Shown piece by piece: positions 26,750 through 34,884 of a DNA stretch of 64,000 nucleotides (the stretch's first letter is position 1; every line of letters starts with the position of its first letter). Source of the stretch: Bradyrhizobium sp. ISRA464 (GTDB lineage: Bacteria; Pseudomonadota; Alphaproteobacteria; Rhizobiales; Xanthobacteraceae); the NCBI RefSeq assembly GCF_029910095.1, contig NZ_CP094526.1, positions 8,198,501 through 8,262,500 of the forward strand, written 5' to 3'. Below the pieces are notes generated by a model. The model was not told where the DNA came from and searched no databases. It saw only the letters and a list, made by a program, of their open reading frames with translations. The translations under genes and the position numbers were made by a program.

Positions 26750-29287
26750 TTAAGTGCCGCGCGGCTTCACCCGCCGGGTCGGCATCGCACTAGCGGGATC
26801 CTCAGGCCAAGGGTGGCGCGGATAACGGCCGCGCAGGTCGGATCGAACCGCGGCGTAGCTGCCGTGCCAGAAACCCGGCAAGTCGCGGGTCACCTGCACC
26901 GGCCGCTGCGCCGGCGACAGCAGTTCCAGCACCAGCGGCACCGCGCCCTTGGCGATCGAGGGATGGGTGTTGAGCCCGAACAGCTCCTGCAGCCGCACCG
27001 CGATGGTTGGCCCCTGCTCGGCCTCGTAGTCGATCGCGAGCTGCGTGCCGGTCGGCGCCTCGAAATGCGTCGGCGCCTCGCGATCGAGCCGGGCCCGCAG
27101 CTCCCACGGCAACAGCGCCATCAGCGCGTCCGACAAATCGCCGGCGGAGAGATCCTTCAGTGCGGTCTTGTCGTACAGCGCCGGCACCAGCCAGTCGTCG
27201 GCGCGGGCGGCAAGCGCGGCGTCGGACAGATCGGGCCAGCTCTCGCCCTCGGCCTTGCGCAGGAACATCACGCGGTCGCGCCATTGCTTCGAGTGCTTCG
27301 ACCAGGGCAGCCGGTCGAGGCCTGCGGCGATCAAGCCGTCCGCGAAGATGCGCGCAGTCTCAGCCGAGGGCGATAGCGGCATCGGCGCTTCCAACAGCGT
27401 GATCGCATGCAGCGAGCGCCGGCGGCGCGCGCGCAAGGCCATCGCGTTACGATCGAAGGTCACCTCTTCCACGATCTCGATATGGTCGGCGAAACGCTGC
27501 TCGATCTCCTCCTGGGTGATCGGCGACGCCAGCAGGATGCGGCCGCTCGCGGCCGTGCCGGTCAGCTCGGCCACGGCTATATAGGGAGCGCGAGCCAGCG
27601 CCGAGGTCTGCTCGACGGCCGCGCCGCGGCCATTGGCAAGCACGAAGCTGCCATTGCCGCGGTTCTTCGCAACACGGTCCGGGAAGGCGAAGGCCAGCAT
27701 GACGCCTGTGGAGAGATCTCCTTCGTCAATCGCCGCAGCCTTTGTGAGCCCCCCTCCCCGGCCCTCCCCAACAAGGGGGGAGGGAGAAGCGGAACGTGTG
27801 TCGGATCGCTCTACTTGCGCGGCCCAGCGCTGCGCCATGCTGCGCGCGCTCGTCGCACGCTGCGAACGGTCACGGCGGAACTGGTCCAGCCTGACGTCGA
27901 GATCGACGCTGTCGCCGCCGAGCCCGCGCTCGGTCAGGACGGCCGCGATCTCCGCCGCCTCGTCCGCCGCACCGAACCGCGCCGAATCCACGATCATCCG
28001 CGCCAGCCGTGGCGGCAGCGCCAGCGCGCGCAGGCTGTTGCCTTCCGCGGTGATGCGGCCGCCGCCGTCGAGCGCGCCGAGCTCGGTGAGCAGCGATTTC
28101 GCCTCCTTCAGCGCCGGCGCCGGCGGCGGATCGAGAAAGGCAAGGCCGGCGGGATCGCTGACGCCCCATTGCGCGAGGTCGAGCACCAGCGACGACAGAT
28201 CGGCGGACAGGATCTCGGGCGCGGTGTAGGCCGGGAGCGACGCGGTCTGTGGCTCGTCCCACAGCCGGTAGCAGACGCCGGGCTCGATACGGCCGGCACG
28301 GCCGCGCCGCTGGTCGACCGCCGCGCGCGAGGCGCGAACGGTTTCCAGCCGCGTCAGCGCAATGTCGGGCTCGTAGCGCGGCACCCGCGCCATGCCGGAG
28401 TCCACCACGATGCGGACGCCCTCGATGGTGAGCGAGGTCTCGGCGATCGAGGTCGCCAGCACCACCTTGCGGGTACCCTTCGGCGCCGGCGCGATGGCAC
28501 GATCCTGCACGCCGGCGTCGAGCGCGCCGAACAGCGGCACGATTTCGACCGAGGCGTCGTGCACGCGCTCGGCGAGCAAGGTCTGGGTGCGGCGGATTTC
28601 GGCCGCGCCCGGCAGGAACGCGAGCACCGAACCGGCGTCGGCACGCAGCGCTGAAGCGATCGCGTCCGCCATCTGGCGCTCCAGCGGCACATCCACCTTG
28701 CGGCCGAGATAGCGGGTCTCGACTGGAAAGGCGCGCCCCTCGCTTTCGACCACCGGCGCATCGCCGAGCAGGTTGGCGACGCGGGCGCCGTCGAGGGTCG
28801 CCGACATCACGAGAATGCGCAGGTCCTCGCGCAGGCCGGTCTGCGCGTCGCGCGCCAGCGCGAGCCCGAGGTCGGCGTCGAGCGAGCGCTCGTGGAATTC
28901 ATCGAATAGCACGGCAGCCACGCCGTTGAGTTCGGGATCATCGAGGATCTGCCGCGAGAAGATGCCCTCGGTGACGACCTCGATCCGCGTCACGCGCGAC
29001 ACCTTCGAGCCGAAGCGGACGCGATAGCCAACGGTCTCGCCGGCACGTTCACCGAGCGTCTTGGCCATCCGCTCGGCGCTGGCGCGCGCGGCGATGCGGC
29101 GCGGTTCCAGCACGATGATCTTTTTGCCTTTCGCCCAGGGCACATCCAGCAGCGCCAGCGGCACGCGCGTGGTCTTGCCGGCCCCGGGCGGGGCCACCAG
29201 CACCGCGGCATTGTGGCCGGCGAGCGTGCGGTCGAGGTCATCGAGCACGGCGTCGATCGGCAGCGGCGTATCAAACTTGCGCGGCAA
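26750..29287 (-). CDS. hrpB: ATP-dependent RNA helicase HrpB
   Basis: A DExH-box helicase of about 845 residues. Motif I is APPGAGKTTRVPL near residue 30, motif II LFDEFHERSLD near residue 125 (DEFH), motif III MSATLDG near 160, and motif VI QRRGRAGR near 325. The HrpB-specific C-terminal region follows (LPWELRARLDREAPTHFEAP, then PSIAKGAVPLVLELLSPAQRP). Around residues 499-514, SPSPLVGEGRGGGLT is the translation of a palindromic repeat inserted in frame. The start is set at TTG 29287 (LPRKFDTPLPID) because upstream codons translate a different repeat. HrpB function in bacteria is poorly defined; the family assignment is firm. Confidence 0.93.
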   Translation of the reverse strand: MPRKFDTPLPIDAVLDDLDRTLAGHNAAVLVAPPGAGKTTRVPLALLDVPWAKGKKIIVLEPRRIAARASAERMAKTLGERAGETVGYRVRFGSKVSRVTRIEVVTEGIFSRQILDDPELNGVAAVLFDEFHERSLDADLGLALARDAQTGLREDLRILVMSATLDGARVANLLGDAPVVESEGRAFPVETRYLGRKVDVPLERQMADAIASALRADAGSVLAFLPGAAEIRRTQTLLAERVHDASVEIVPLFGALDAGVQDRAIAPAPKGTRKVVLATSIAETSLTIEGVRIVVDSGMARVPRYEPDIALTRLETVRASRAAVDQRRGRAGRIEPGVCYRLWDEPQTASLPAYTAPEILSADLSSLVLDLAQWGVSDPAGLAFLDPPPAPALKEAKSLLTELGALDGGGRITAEGNSLRALALPPRLARMIVDSARFGAADEAAEIAAVLTERGLGGDSVDLDVRLDQFRRDRSQRATSARSMAQRWAAQVERSDTRSASPSPLVGEGRGGGLTKAAAIDEGDLSTGVMLAFAFPDRVAKNRGNGSFVLANGRGAAVEQTSALARAPYIAVAELTGTAASGRILLASPITQEEIEQRFADHIEIVEEVTFDRNAMALRARRRRSLHAITLLEAPMPLSPSAETARIFADGLIAAGLDRLPWSKHSKQWRDRVMFLRKAEGESWPDLSDAALAARADDWLVPALYDKTALKDLSAGDLSDALMALLPWELRARLDREAPTHFEAPTGTQLAIDYEAEQGPTIAVRLQELFGLNTHPSIAKGAVPLVLELLSPAQRPVQVTRDLPGFWHGSYAAVRSDLRGRYPRHPWPEDPASAMPTRRVKPRGT
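27746..27792. repeat. Palindromic repeat (CCCTCCCC/GGGGAGGG family) inserted in frame in hrpB
   Basis: CCCCTCCCCGGCCCTCCCCA and GGGGGGAGGGAGAAGCG form the same pattern as the intergenic elements at 40878-40920 and 55736-55862. Read in the hrpB frame it encodes a Gly/Pro/Ser-rich stretch without a stop. Confidence 0.8.
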
Positions 29288-29299
29288 AACCAAACATCC

Positions 29300-29394
29300 G
29301 TCATCACCCGCGCAGGCGGGTGATCCAGTAACCACCATCATGCCCGGTTGCGAAGACCGGGCGTACTAGATACCCCGCCTCCGCGGGGTATGAC
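29300..29394. repeat. Imperfect palindromic repeat, 'GTCAT-hairpin-CCAGTA' family
   Basis: Left arm GTCATCACCCGCGCAGGCGG then GTGATCCAGTA; right arm GTACTAGATACCCCGCCTCC then GCGGGGTATGAC; an internal GCCCGGTTGCGAAGACCGGGC hairpin is present. It lies between ugd and hrpB, on the same strand. Confidence 0.8.
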
Positions 29395-29407
29395 AGTGGT
29401 ATTGAGA

Positions 29408-30727
29408 TTAAGCCCGCGGCGACGGCGCGCGGCCGACGCTGTCATAGGCAAAGCCATGCGCGGCCATGTCCTCGGGGCGATAGATGTTGCGCAGGTCGAT
29501 CACGACCGGCTGCTTCAGCTCTGCCTTCAGCCGATCGAGGTCGAGCGTGCGGTACTGCACCCATTCGGTGACGACGACCATGGCGTCGGCGCCCTTCACG
29601 CACTCATAGGGATCGTCGCAATACTCGATATCGGGCAGCTCCTTGCGAGCCTGCTCCATGCCGACCGGGTCATGCGCACGCACCTTGGCCCCCATGTCGA
29701 GCAGACCGGTGACGAGCGGGATCGACGGCGCCTCGCGCATGTCGTCGGTGTCAGGCTTGAAGGTGAGGCCGAGCACCGCGATGGTCTTGCCGCGCAGGCT
29801 GCCGCCGGAGAGGCTCGCGACCTTGCGCGCCATGGCGCGCTTGCGGTTGTCGTTGACGCCGAGCACCGCCTCGACGATCCGCAGCTGTACGTCGTGGTCC
29901 TGCGCGATCTTGATCAGCGCGCGGGTGTCCTTCGGGAAGCAGGAGCCGCCGAAGCCCGGCCCTGCATGCAGGAATTTCGAGCCGATGCGATTGTCGAGCC
30001 CGATGCCGCGCGCGACCTCCTGCACGTCGGCGCCGACCTTCTCGGAGAGATCGGCGATCTCGTTGATGAAGGTAATCTTGGTCGCGAGGAAGGCGTTGGC
30101 GGCGTATTTGATCAGCTCGGCCGTGCGCCGAGCCGTGAACATCAGCGGCGCCTGATTGAGCGACAGCGGCCGGTAGATATCGCCGAGCACCTTGCGTCCA
30201 CGTTCATCCGACGTGCCGACCACGATGCGATCGGGGAACTTGAAGTCGCGGATCGCGGCGCCCTCGCGCAGGAATTCCGGATTGGAGGCGACGACGACGT
30301 CCGCCGAAGGATTGGCCTCGCGGATCAATCGCTCGACCTCATCGCCGGTGCCGACCGGCACGGTCGACTTGGTGACGACGACGGTGAAGCCCTTCAGCGC
30401 CGCGGCGATCTCGCGCGCCGCGCCATAGACATAGGTGAGGTCGGCGTGGCCGTCGCCGCGCCGCGACGGCGTGCCGACCGCGATGAACACCGCATCGGCC
30501 TCCGCAACGGGCGCCGCCAGATCAGTGGTGAATTCGAGCCGCTTGGCCTTCACGTTGGCCGCGACCAGTGCGTCGAGGCCGGGCTCGAAGATCGGGATCT
30601 CGCCCCGATGGAGCGCCGCGATCTTGCTCGCATCCTTGTCCACGCAGGTCACCTGGTGACCGAAATCCGCAAAACAGGCGCCCGACACCAGCCCCACATA
30701 CCCCGTGCCAATCATGGCAATGCGCAT
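29408..30727 (-). CDS. ugd: UDP-glucose 6-dehydrogenase
   Basis: Oxidises UDP-glucose twice to UDP-glucuronate, a precursor of acidic polysaccharides. The 439-residue protein begins MRIAMIGTGYVGLVSGACFA, a Rossmann NAD site with Gly-x-Gly-x-x-Gly. The catalytic cysteine is in GFGGSCFPKDTRALI near residue 260, preceded by the substrate loop IKYAANAFLATKITFINE near residue 205. The C-terminal domain contains GKTIAVLGLTFKPDTDDMREAP near residue 315. All are complete and of normal length. It is the first gene of a minus-strand block, with the divergent acyltransferase gene about 180 bases upstream. Polysaccharide genes are not adjacent except that acyltransferase. Confidence 0.97.
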   Translation of the reverse strand: MRIAMIGTGYVGLVSGACFADFGHQVTCVDKDASKIAALHRGEIPIFEPGLDALVAANVKAKRLEFTTDLAAPVAEADAVFIAVGTPSRRGDGHADLTYVYGAAREIAAALKGFTVVVTKSTVPVGTGDEVERLIREANPSADVVVASNPEFLREGAAIRDFKFPDRIVVGTSDERGRKVLGDIYRPLSLNQAPLMFTARRTAELIKYAANAFLATKITFINEIADLSEKVGADVQEVARGIGLDNRIGSKFLHAGPGFGGSCFPKDTRALIKIAQDHDVQLRIVEAVLGVNDNRKRAMARKVASLSGGSLRGKTIAVLGLTFKPDTDDMREAPSIPLVTGLLDMGAKVRAHDPVGMEQARKELPDIEYCDDPYECVKGADAMVVVTEWVQYRTLDLDRLKAELKQPVVIDLRNIYRPEDMAAHGFAYDSVGRAPSPRA

Positions 30728-30905
30728 GAAACAACCCGCTTCCTATGGTTAACGACCCCTGGGATTCGTGCGCCTCTTAGAACATTTACCGGCCAAGGGA
30801 AACGTGGAAAAGCACCGGTCCCGCGGCATGTCATTTGTATGAATAAAGGAGAAAGCAACCGATCGGGCCGATGATGCACCCGATCACGCCGAAAACAGGA
30901 CAAAG

Positions 30906-31973
30906 ATGACCATAAACGGCACAGCCGCTGGGACAGACCGTTCCGCCAGGACCGCCGGCGGGCGCGTTGACTGGGTCGACTACGCCAAGGGCATCTGCAT
31001 CGTCATGGTCGTGATGATGCACTCGGTGCTGGGTGTGGAGAAGGCCGCCGAACAGACCGGCTTCATGCATTATGTCGTGATGTTCGCGAAGCCGTTCCGG
31101 ATGCCCGACTTCTTCCTGATTTCCGGGCTTTTCCTGTCGATCGTGATCGATCGCGATTGGCGCACCTATCTCGACCGCAAGGTGATGCACTTCGCCTATT
31201 TCTATGTGCTGTGGGTGACGATCCAGTTCGGCTTCAAGGCGCCGTCGCTCGCCGCTGAATCGAGCTGGAGCGAGGTCGGGCTATTGTATCTCGAATCCTT
31301 CATCGAGCCGTTCGGCACGCTGTGGTTCATCTATCTGCTGCCGATCTTCTTCGTCGTCACGAAACTGACACGCAACATTCACCCGGTTGTCATCTGGTTG
31401 ATCGCCGCAGCGCTCGAGATGACGCATCTGACGACGGGCTGGACCGCGATCGACGAGTTCTGCGCGCGCTTCGTCTATTTCTTCACCGGCTACATCCTCG
31501 CCGATTACGTGTTCGCGCTGTCGGATCGCGCCCGGGCGCGGCCTCTGCTTGCGCTTCTCGGGCTCGGGCTCTGGGCGCTCGTCAATGGCGGGCTGGTCGC
31601 GCTCGAGGTGAGCGAATGGCCGATCATCTCGCTGGCGCTCGGACTTTCCGGCGCCTGCGCGATCATCGTGATCGGCACGCTGCTGGCGCGTGCGCACCGG
31701 CTCGATTTCCTGCGCTTCTGTGGCGAGCACTCGATCGTCATCTATCTCGCCTTCTTCCTGCCGATGGCCGCGACACGGACGGCCCTGCTGCGGATCGACG
31801 TGATCCACGACATCGGCCTGGTCTCGTTGATCGTGACCGCAGCCGGCGTCGCCGGCTCGCTCCTGATCTGGCGTCTGGCGCTGGCGGCTCGGGCCAATTT
31901 CCTGTTCGAACGGCCCGATGCATTCTGGATTGCTCCAAAAAAGGCAGCGCCCGCCTTGCAAGCGGCCGAGTAA
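30906..31973 (+). CDS. Acyltransferase-3-family integral membrane protein
   Basis: A 355-residue polytopic membrane protein. The N-terminal signature RVDWVDYAKGICIVMVVMMH followed by Ser near residues 20-40 contains the conserved D-x-x-K-G and the catalytic-type histidine of acyltransferase_3 proteins (OafA/OpgC-like). A second signature, MPDFFLISGLFLSIVIDRDW, follows near residue 65. About ten hydrophobic helices can be counted. Members transfer O-acetyl or other acyl groups to sugars of exopolysaccharide, LPS or periplasmic glucans. Divergence from ugd makes a role in decorating a polysaccharide plausible, but the acceptor is unknown. Confidence 0.87.
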   Translation: MTINGTAAGTDRSARTAGGRVDWVDYAKGICIVMVVMMHSVLGVEKAAEQTGFMHYVVMFAKPFRMPDFFLISGLFLSIVIDRDWRTYLDRKVMHFAYFYVLWVTIQFGFKAPSLAAESSWSEVGLLYLESFIEPFGTLWFIYLLPIFFVVTKLTRNIHPVVIWLIAAALEMTHLTTGWTAIDEFCARFVYFFTGYILADYVFALSDRARARPLLALLGLGLWALVNGGLVALEVSEWPIISLALGLSGACAIIVIGTLLARAHRLDFLRFCGEHSIVIYLAFFLPMAATRTALLRIDVIHDIGLVSLIVTAAGVAGSLLIWRLALAARANFLFERPDAFWIAPKKAAPALQAAE

Positions 31974-32216
31974 GCCCCTGGTAGTGCCGGAAGTCACGGC
32001 CGGATTCGTTCCGACGGGGGAATCCGGCCCATCGAATTTTCCGCATATTGAAATGATTGGTCTTTTGGTCCCGAATGTTTCGTCGCCGGGCGCGTGACGA
32101 AACAATTCTCCTGCTCACGAAACCATTTTCCGCTTTTCGCGCAGACATCCGGAAACGGGCGGCAACTAACAATCCTCCCAACGAACCGCCGCCAAACGGC
32201 GAATTGGGAGCCCGTC

Positions 32217-32828
32217 ATGCCGAACGTCATCGCCATCAACCCCGCAGCCAAGAAGCAAATTGCCGCTGCCCGCGCGACCTCGGATGAAATGCTGCTCGCG
32301 AGCATCGCCAAGGGTGACCGCACCGCGATGCACGTCCTGTATTCCCGTCACAACGTCCGGGTCTACCGCTTCGTGCTGCGCATGCTGCGCGACACCACGA
32401 TCGCCGAGGACCTGGTCAGCCAGGTGTTCCTGGACGTCTGGCGGACCGCCTCCCAGTTCGAGGGCCGCTCGCAGGTCTCGACCTGGCTGCTGTCGATTGC
32501 CCGCTTCAAGGCGCTGACCGCGCTGCGCCAGCGCAAGCACGAGGACATCGATCAGGAAGATGTGCTGGAGATCGCCGATGGCGCCGACACGCCGGAAATC
32601 TCGCTCGATCGCGCCACCACCAGCGAGATCCTGCGCGCCTGCGTCGCCAAGCTGTCGCCGGCTCACCGCGAGATCATCAACCTCGTCTACTACCACGAGA
32701 AGTCGGTCGAGGAGGCCGGGCTGATCATCGGTATCCCGCAGAGCACCGTGAAGACCCGGATGTTCTATGCCCGCAAGCAGCTCGCCGATCTCCTCAGGGG
32801 TGCCGGCGTCAACAGCGTCGCGGCATAA
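32217..32828 (+). CDS. ECF-type RNA polymerase sigma factor
   Basis: A 203-residue sigma-70-family protein with only regions 2 and 4. Region 2 is at about residues 25-95 (LYSRHNVRVYRFVLRMLRD, EDLVSQVFLDVWRTASQFEG, STWLLSIARFKALTALRQ). Region 4 is at about 140-195 (LSPAHREIINLVYYHEKSVE, then GIPQSTVKTRMFYARKQL). No anti-sigma gene (zinc-binding or NepR-like) flanks it, so the control mechanism is not visible. The N-terminal 25 residues before region 2 (MPNVIAINPAAKKQIAAARA) are basic. Start at 32217 is preceded by GGGAG. Upstream bases 31974-32216 hold no gene and are moderately AT-rich near 32040, suggesting its promoter. Confidence 0.92.
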   Translation: MPNVIAINPAAKKQIAAARATSDEMLLASIAKGDRTAMHVLYSRHNVRVYRFVLRMLRDTTIAEDLVSQVFLDVWRTASQFEGRSQVSTWLLSIARFKALTALRQRKHEDIDQEDVLEIADGADTPEISLDRATTSEILRACVAKLSPAHREIINLVYYHEKSVEEAGLIIGIPQSTVKTRMFYARKQLADLLRGAGVNSVAA

Positions 32829-33038
32829 ACACAAGCAAATTCAATGTATTAGGCAAATTCCAAGTGAGCCGACCCAATAGTCCGCGAAACCAAAAAAGTC
32901 CAGCGACGAAACAATTGAAACACGCGACGACATCGGCCCGAAAAACTCGATCGTTACAACTTTAACCAACGACGCAACGCCACTATTTACTGAACCAGTT
33001 TCGAGACCTCCCAAGCTAACCTCCCAAGTGACCTCCAA

Positions 33039-33080
33039 CGACCCGGCCGGGATGCCCCCCAAGCCGGGTCGCTCTATTTC
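33039..33080 (+). terminator. Rho-independent terminator-like hairpin in a 509-base gap
   Basis: CGACCCGGC (33039-33047) pairs with GCCGGGTCG (33063-33071) and is followed by CTCTATTTCT. It lies 210 bases past the sigma-factor stop codon in a gene-free stretch (32829-33337) that is clearly more AT-rich than the average in its first half. The sigma-factor mRNA could have a long 3' tail, or a small RNA could end here. Confidence 0.5.
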
Positions 33081-33337
33081 TAGCGGGTCCTCAAGCGAAG
33101 CAGACCCTGGTTCGCGAAGATCATTCGTCGAGGCGATATCCGGCGTCACTGTCGGATTGATCCGGATCCGACAAGCTTTTGGCGCGGCTTCGTGAAGTCG
33201 AGCGCGGCTCGTCTCACACGGACGTGACGGCGTGCGCGAGCGAAGCGCCGTAACAGCACGAGCCATTGCCGCGAACATCATCAGGCGTCTCCGGCATAAT
33301 CCTCCGACAGGCCGGGACTTATGATGGACGGACGACG

Positions 33338-34036
33338 ATGCTCAGCATTGCCCTTGCGCTGCTTGCCGGTGTCGCGACCGTCGCCGCGCCTTGCACCCTG
33401 CCGATGCTGCCAATCCTGCTCGGGGTATCGATAGGCCAGACCCGCAAGGCGCGGCCCGCGATGATCGCGCTTGGCTTCGTGGTGTCATTCTCTGCCGTGG
33501 CGTTGCTGCTGAGCGCGATCACGCGCGCTTTCGATTTCGATCCGAACGTGCTCCGGACAGGGGCCGCCGTACTGCTCGCCGGCTTCGGCCTGTTGATGAT
33601 CTGGCCAGCGCCGTTCGAATGGCTGTCGATCAGGCTGGCCGGCCTTACCGGCGGCAACCTCGCCAACGCCGTCCCGTCGCAGGGACCGTTGGGTGGCTTC
33701 CTGCTCGGCGGCACGCTCGGCCTGGTGTGGACGCCCTGCGCGGGACCGGTGCTGGGCTCGATCCTGACCATCATCGCGACCTCGAAGGACACGGCATGGG
33801 CGAGTCTACAGCTCGTCACCTACGCGATCGGCGCGGCGATCCCAATGCTCGCGATCGCCTATGGCGGTCAGGCCGTCACCACCCGCGTGCGCAGCATCGC
33901 GCGAATTTCGCCGCGTCTGCAGCAGGGCTTTGGCGTCGTGATCATCGCATTCGCTGCGCTCTCCTACCTGCAATACGACACGCTGATCGTAGCGTGGCTG
34001 ACCCGCTTTTATCCCAACGGCCAGATCGGCCTGTGA
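33338..34036 (+). CDS. CcdA/DsbD-type transmembrane thiol-disulfide exporter
   Basis: A 232-residue membrane protein with six helices that carries reducing power from cytoplasmic thioredoxin to periplasmic thiol proteins. The two redox cysteines sit in matching helices: ATVAAPCTLPMLPILLG near residue 18 and LGLVWTPCAGPVLGSIL near residue 130. Start at 33338 gives the family's usual N-terminus. The next gene, 20 bases downstream, encodes an exported thioredoxin-fold protein, its likely electron acceptor. No cytochrome c maturation genes are adjacent, so its client may be general periplasmic disulfides rather than apocytochrome c. Confidence 0.88.
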   Translation: MLSIALALLAGVATVAAPCTLPMLPILLGVSIGQTRKARPAMIALGFVVSFSAVALLLSAITRAFDFDPNVLRTGAAVLLAGFGLLMIWPAPFEWLSIRLAGLTGGNLANAVPSQGPLGGFLLGGTLGLVWTPCAGPVLGSILTIIATSKDTAWASLQLVTYAIGAAIPMLAIAYGGQAVTTRVRSIARISPRLQQGFGVVIIAFAALSYLQYDTLIVAWLTRFYPNGQIGL

Positions 34037-34055
34037 GTCTCGAAAGGAGATATCA

Positions 34056-34634
34056 ATGTCCCTGCGCTTGATTGCTGTGTCCGCTCTGGTGGCCGGCCTT
34101 GGCCTGGGCGGCGCCGTCATTCCCGGCCTGTGCACGGAAGCCGACGCGCCGGCGCGACCCGCTGCGATGACTGCAGCCATGACCGCCGAGCAGAGCCAGC
34201 GCGCGCCCGACTTCGTCGGCATCAGTAACTGGTTCAATTCACAGCCGCTGAAGCTCGCAGATTTGCGCGGCAAGGTCGTGCTGGTCGACTTCTGGACCTA
34301 TGGCTGCGTCAACTGCGTCAACACACTGCCGCACGTCACCGAACTTTATTCAAAGTATCGAGATCGCGGCCTCGTCGTGGTGGGGGTCCACACGCCGGAA
34401 TTCCCGTTCGAGCGCTCCGCGTCGAATGTGCAAGCGGCGTTGAAGCGGCACGGCATCCTCTATCCGGTGGCACAGGACAACAATTCGCAGACCTGGAACG
34501 CCTACCGCAATCAGTATTGGCCGGCGCAGTACATCATCGACCAGAACGGCAAGATCGTCTTCCAGCACGACGGCGAAGGGCAGTATGAGCAGATCGACCG
34601 CACCATTGCGCGGCTGCTCAACGTCGACAGCTAG
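34056..34634 (+). CDS. Exported TlpA/DipZ-like thioredoxin-fold protein
   Basis: A 192-residue periplasmic thiol-disulfide protein. An N-terminal signal/anchor (LIAVSALVAGLGLGGAVIPG) precedes the thioredoxin domain. The redox centre is VDFWTYGCVNCVNTLPHV near residue 85-102, with Cys-Val-Asn-Cys in place of Cys-Gly-Pro-Cys; that variant and the following VVVGVHTPEFPFE are typical of the soluble domain of DipZ-like proteins. The cis-proline strand is WPAQYIIDQNGKIVFQHDGEG near residue 155. It is preceded by a strong AAGGAG site and lies directly after the CcdA-like gene, so the two form a two-gene reduction relay. Confidence 0.9.
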   Translation: MSLRLIAVSALVAGLGLGGAVIPGLCTEADAPARPAAMTAAMTAEQSQRAPDFVGISNWFNSQPLKLADLRGKVVLVDFWTYGCVNCVNTLPHVTELYSKYRDRGLVVVGVHTPEFPFERSASNVQAALKRHGILYPVAQDNNSQTWNAYRNQYWPAQYIIDQNGKIVFQHDGEGQYEQIDRTIARLLNVDS

Positions 34635-34884
34635 GGTGTGATCCAGGACCCGGCGGACCGCGCTCGCGCAATGTGCGAGCCGGCCTTCCGCAAAGATCAT
34701 GCTTGAACAATGAAATGAGGGCAGAATGCGATTGCACCCATCGCATCGTGTTCCTCGGACAATCCGTCCTGTATTGTCGTCACCCCCGTCGTGGTAGGGT
34801 TCACCACGGTTGGGCGCGGTCCCGAAGACCGGAAGGCGGTCTTCGGGCAAGATCGCGCTCCGAATGGACGACGGACGGTGCGTC

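Noticed and set aside
32841..33281. A 146-codon minus-strand frame after the sigma factor gene
   Set aside because: Low-complexity composition, no ribosome binding site, no domain pattern, and it crosses a terminator hairpin.
33338..34634. CcdA/TlpA pair as part of the sox system (soxV/soxW)
   Set aside because: The pair is 13 kb from the sox operon with unrelated genes between, and the thioredoxin resembles the DipZ branch; a link cannot be supported.
34635..34884. Possible FNR/FixK box upstream of cydA (TTGAACAATGAAATG)
   Set aside because: Only the left half TTGA fits; the right half does not match TCAA at the needed spacing.
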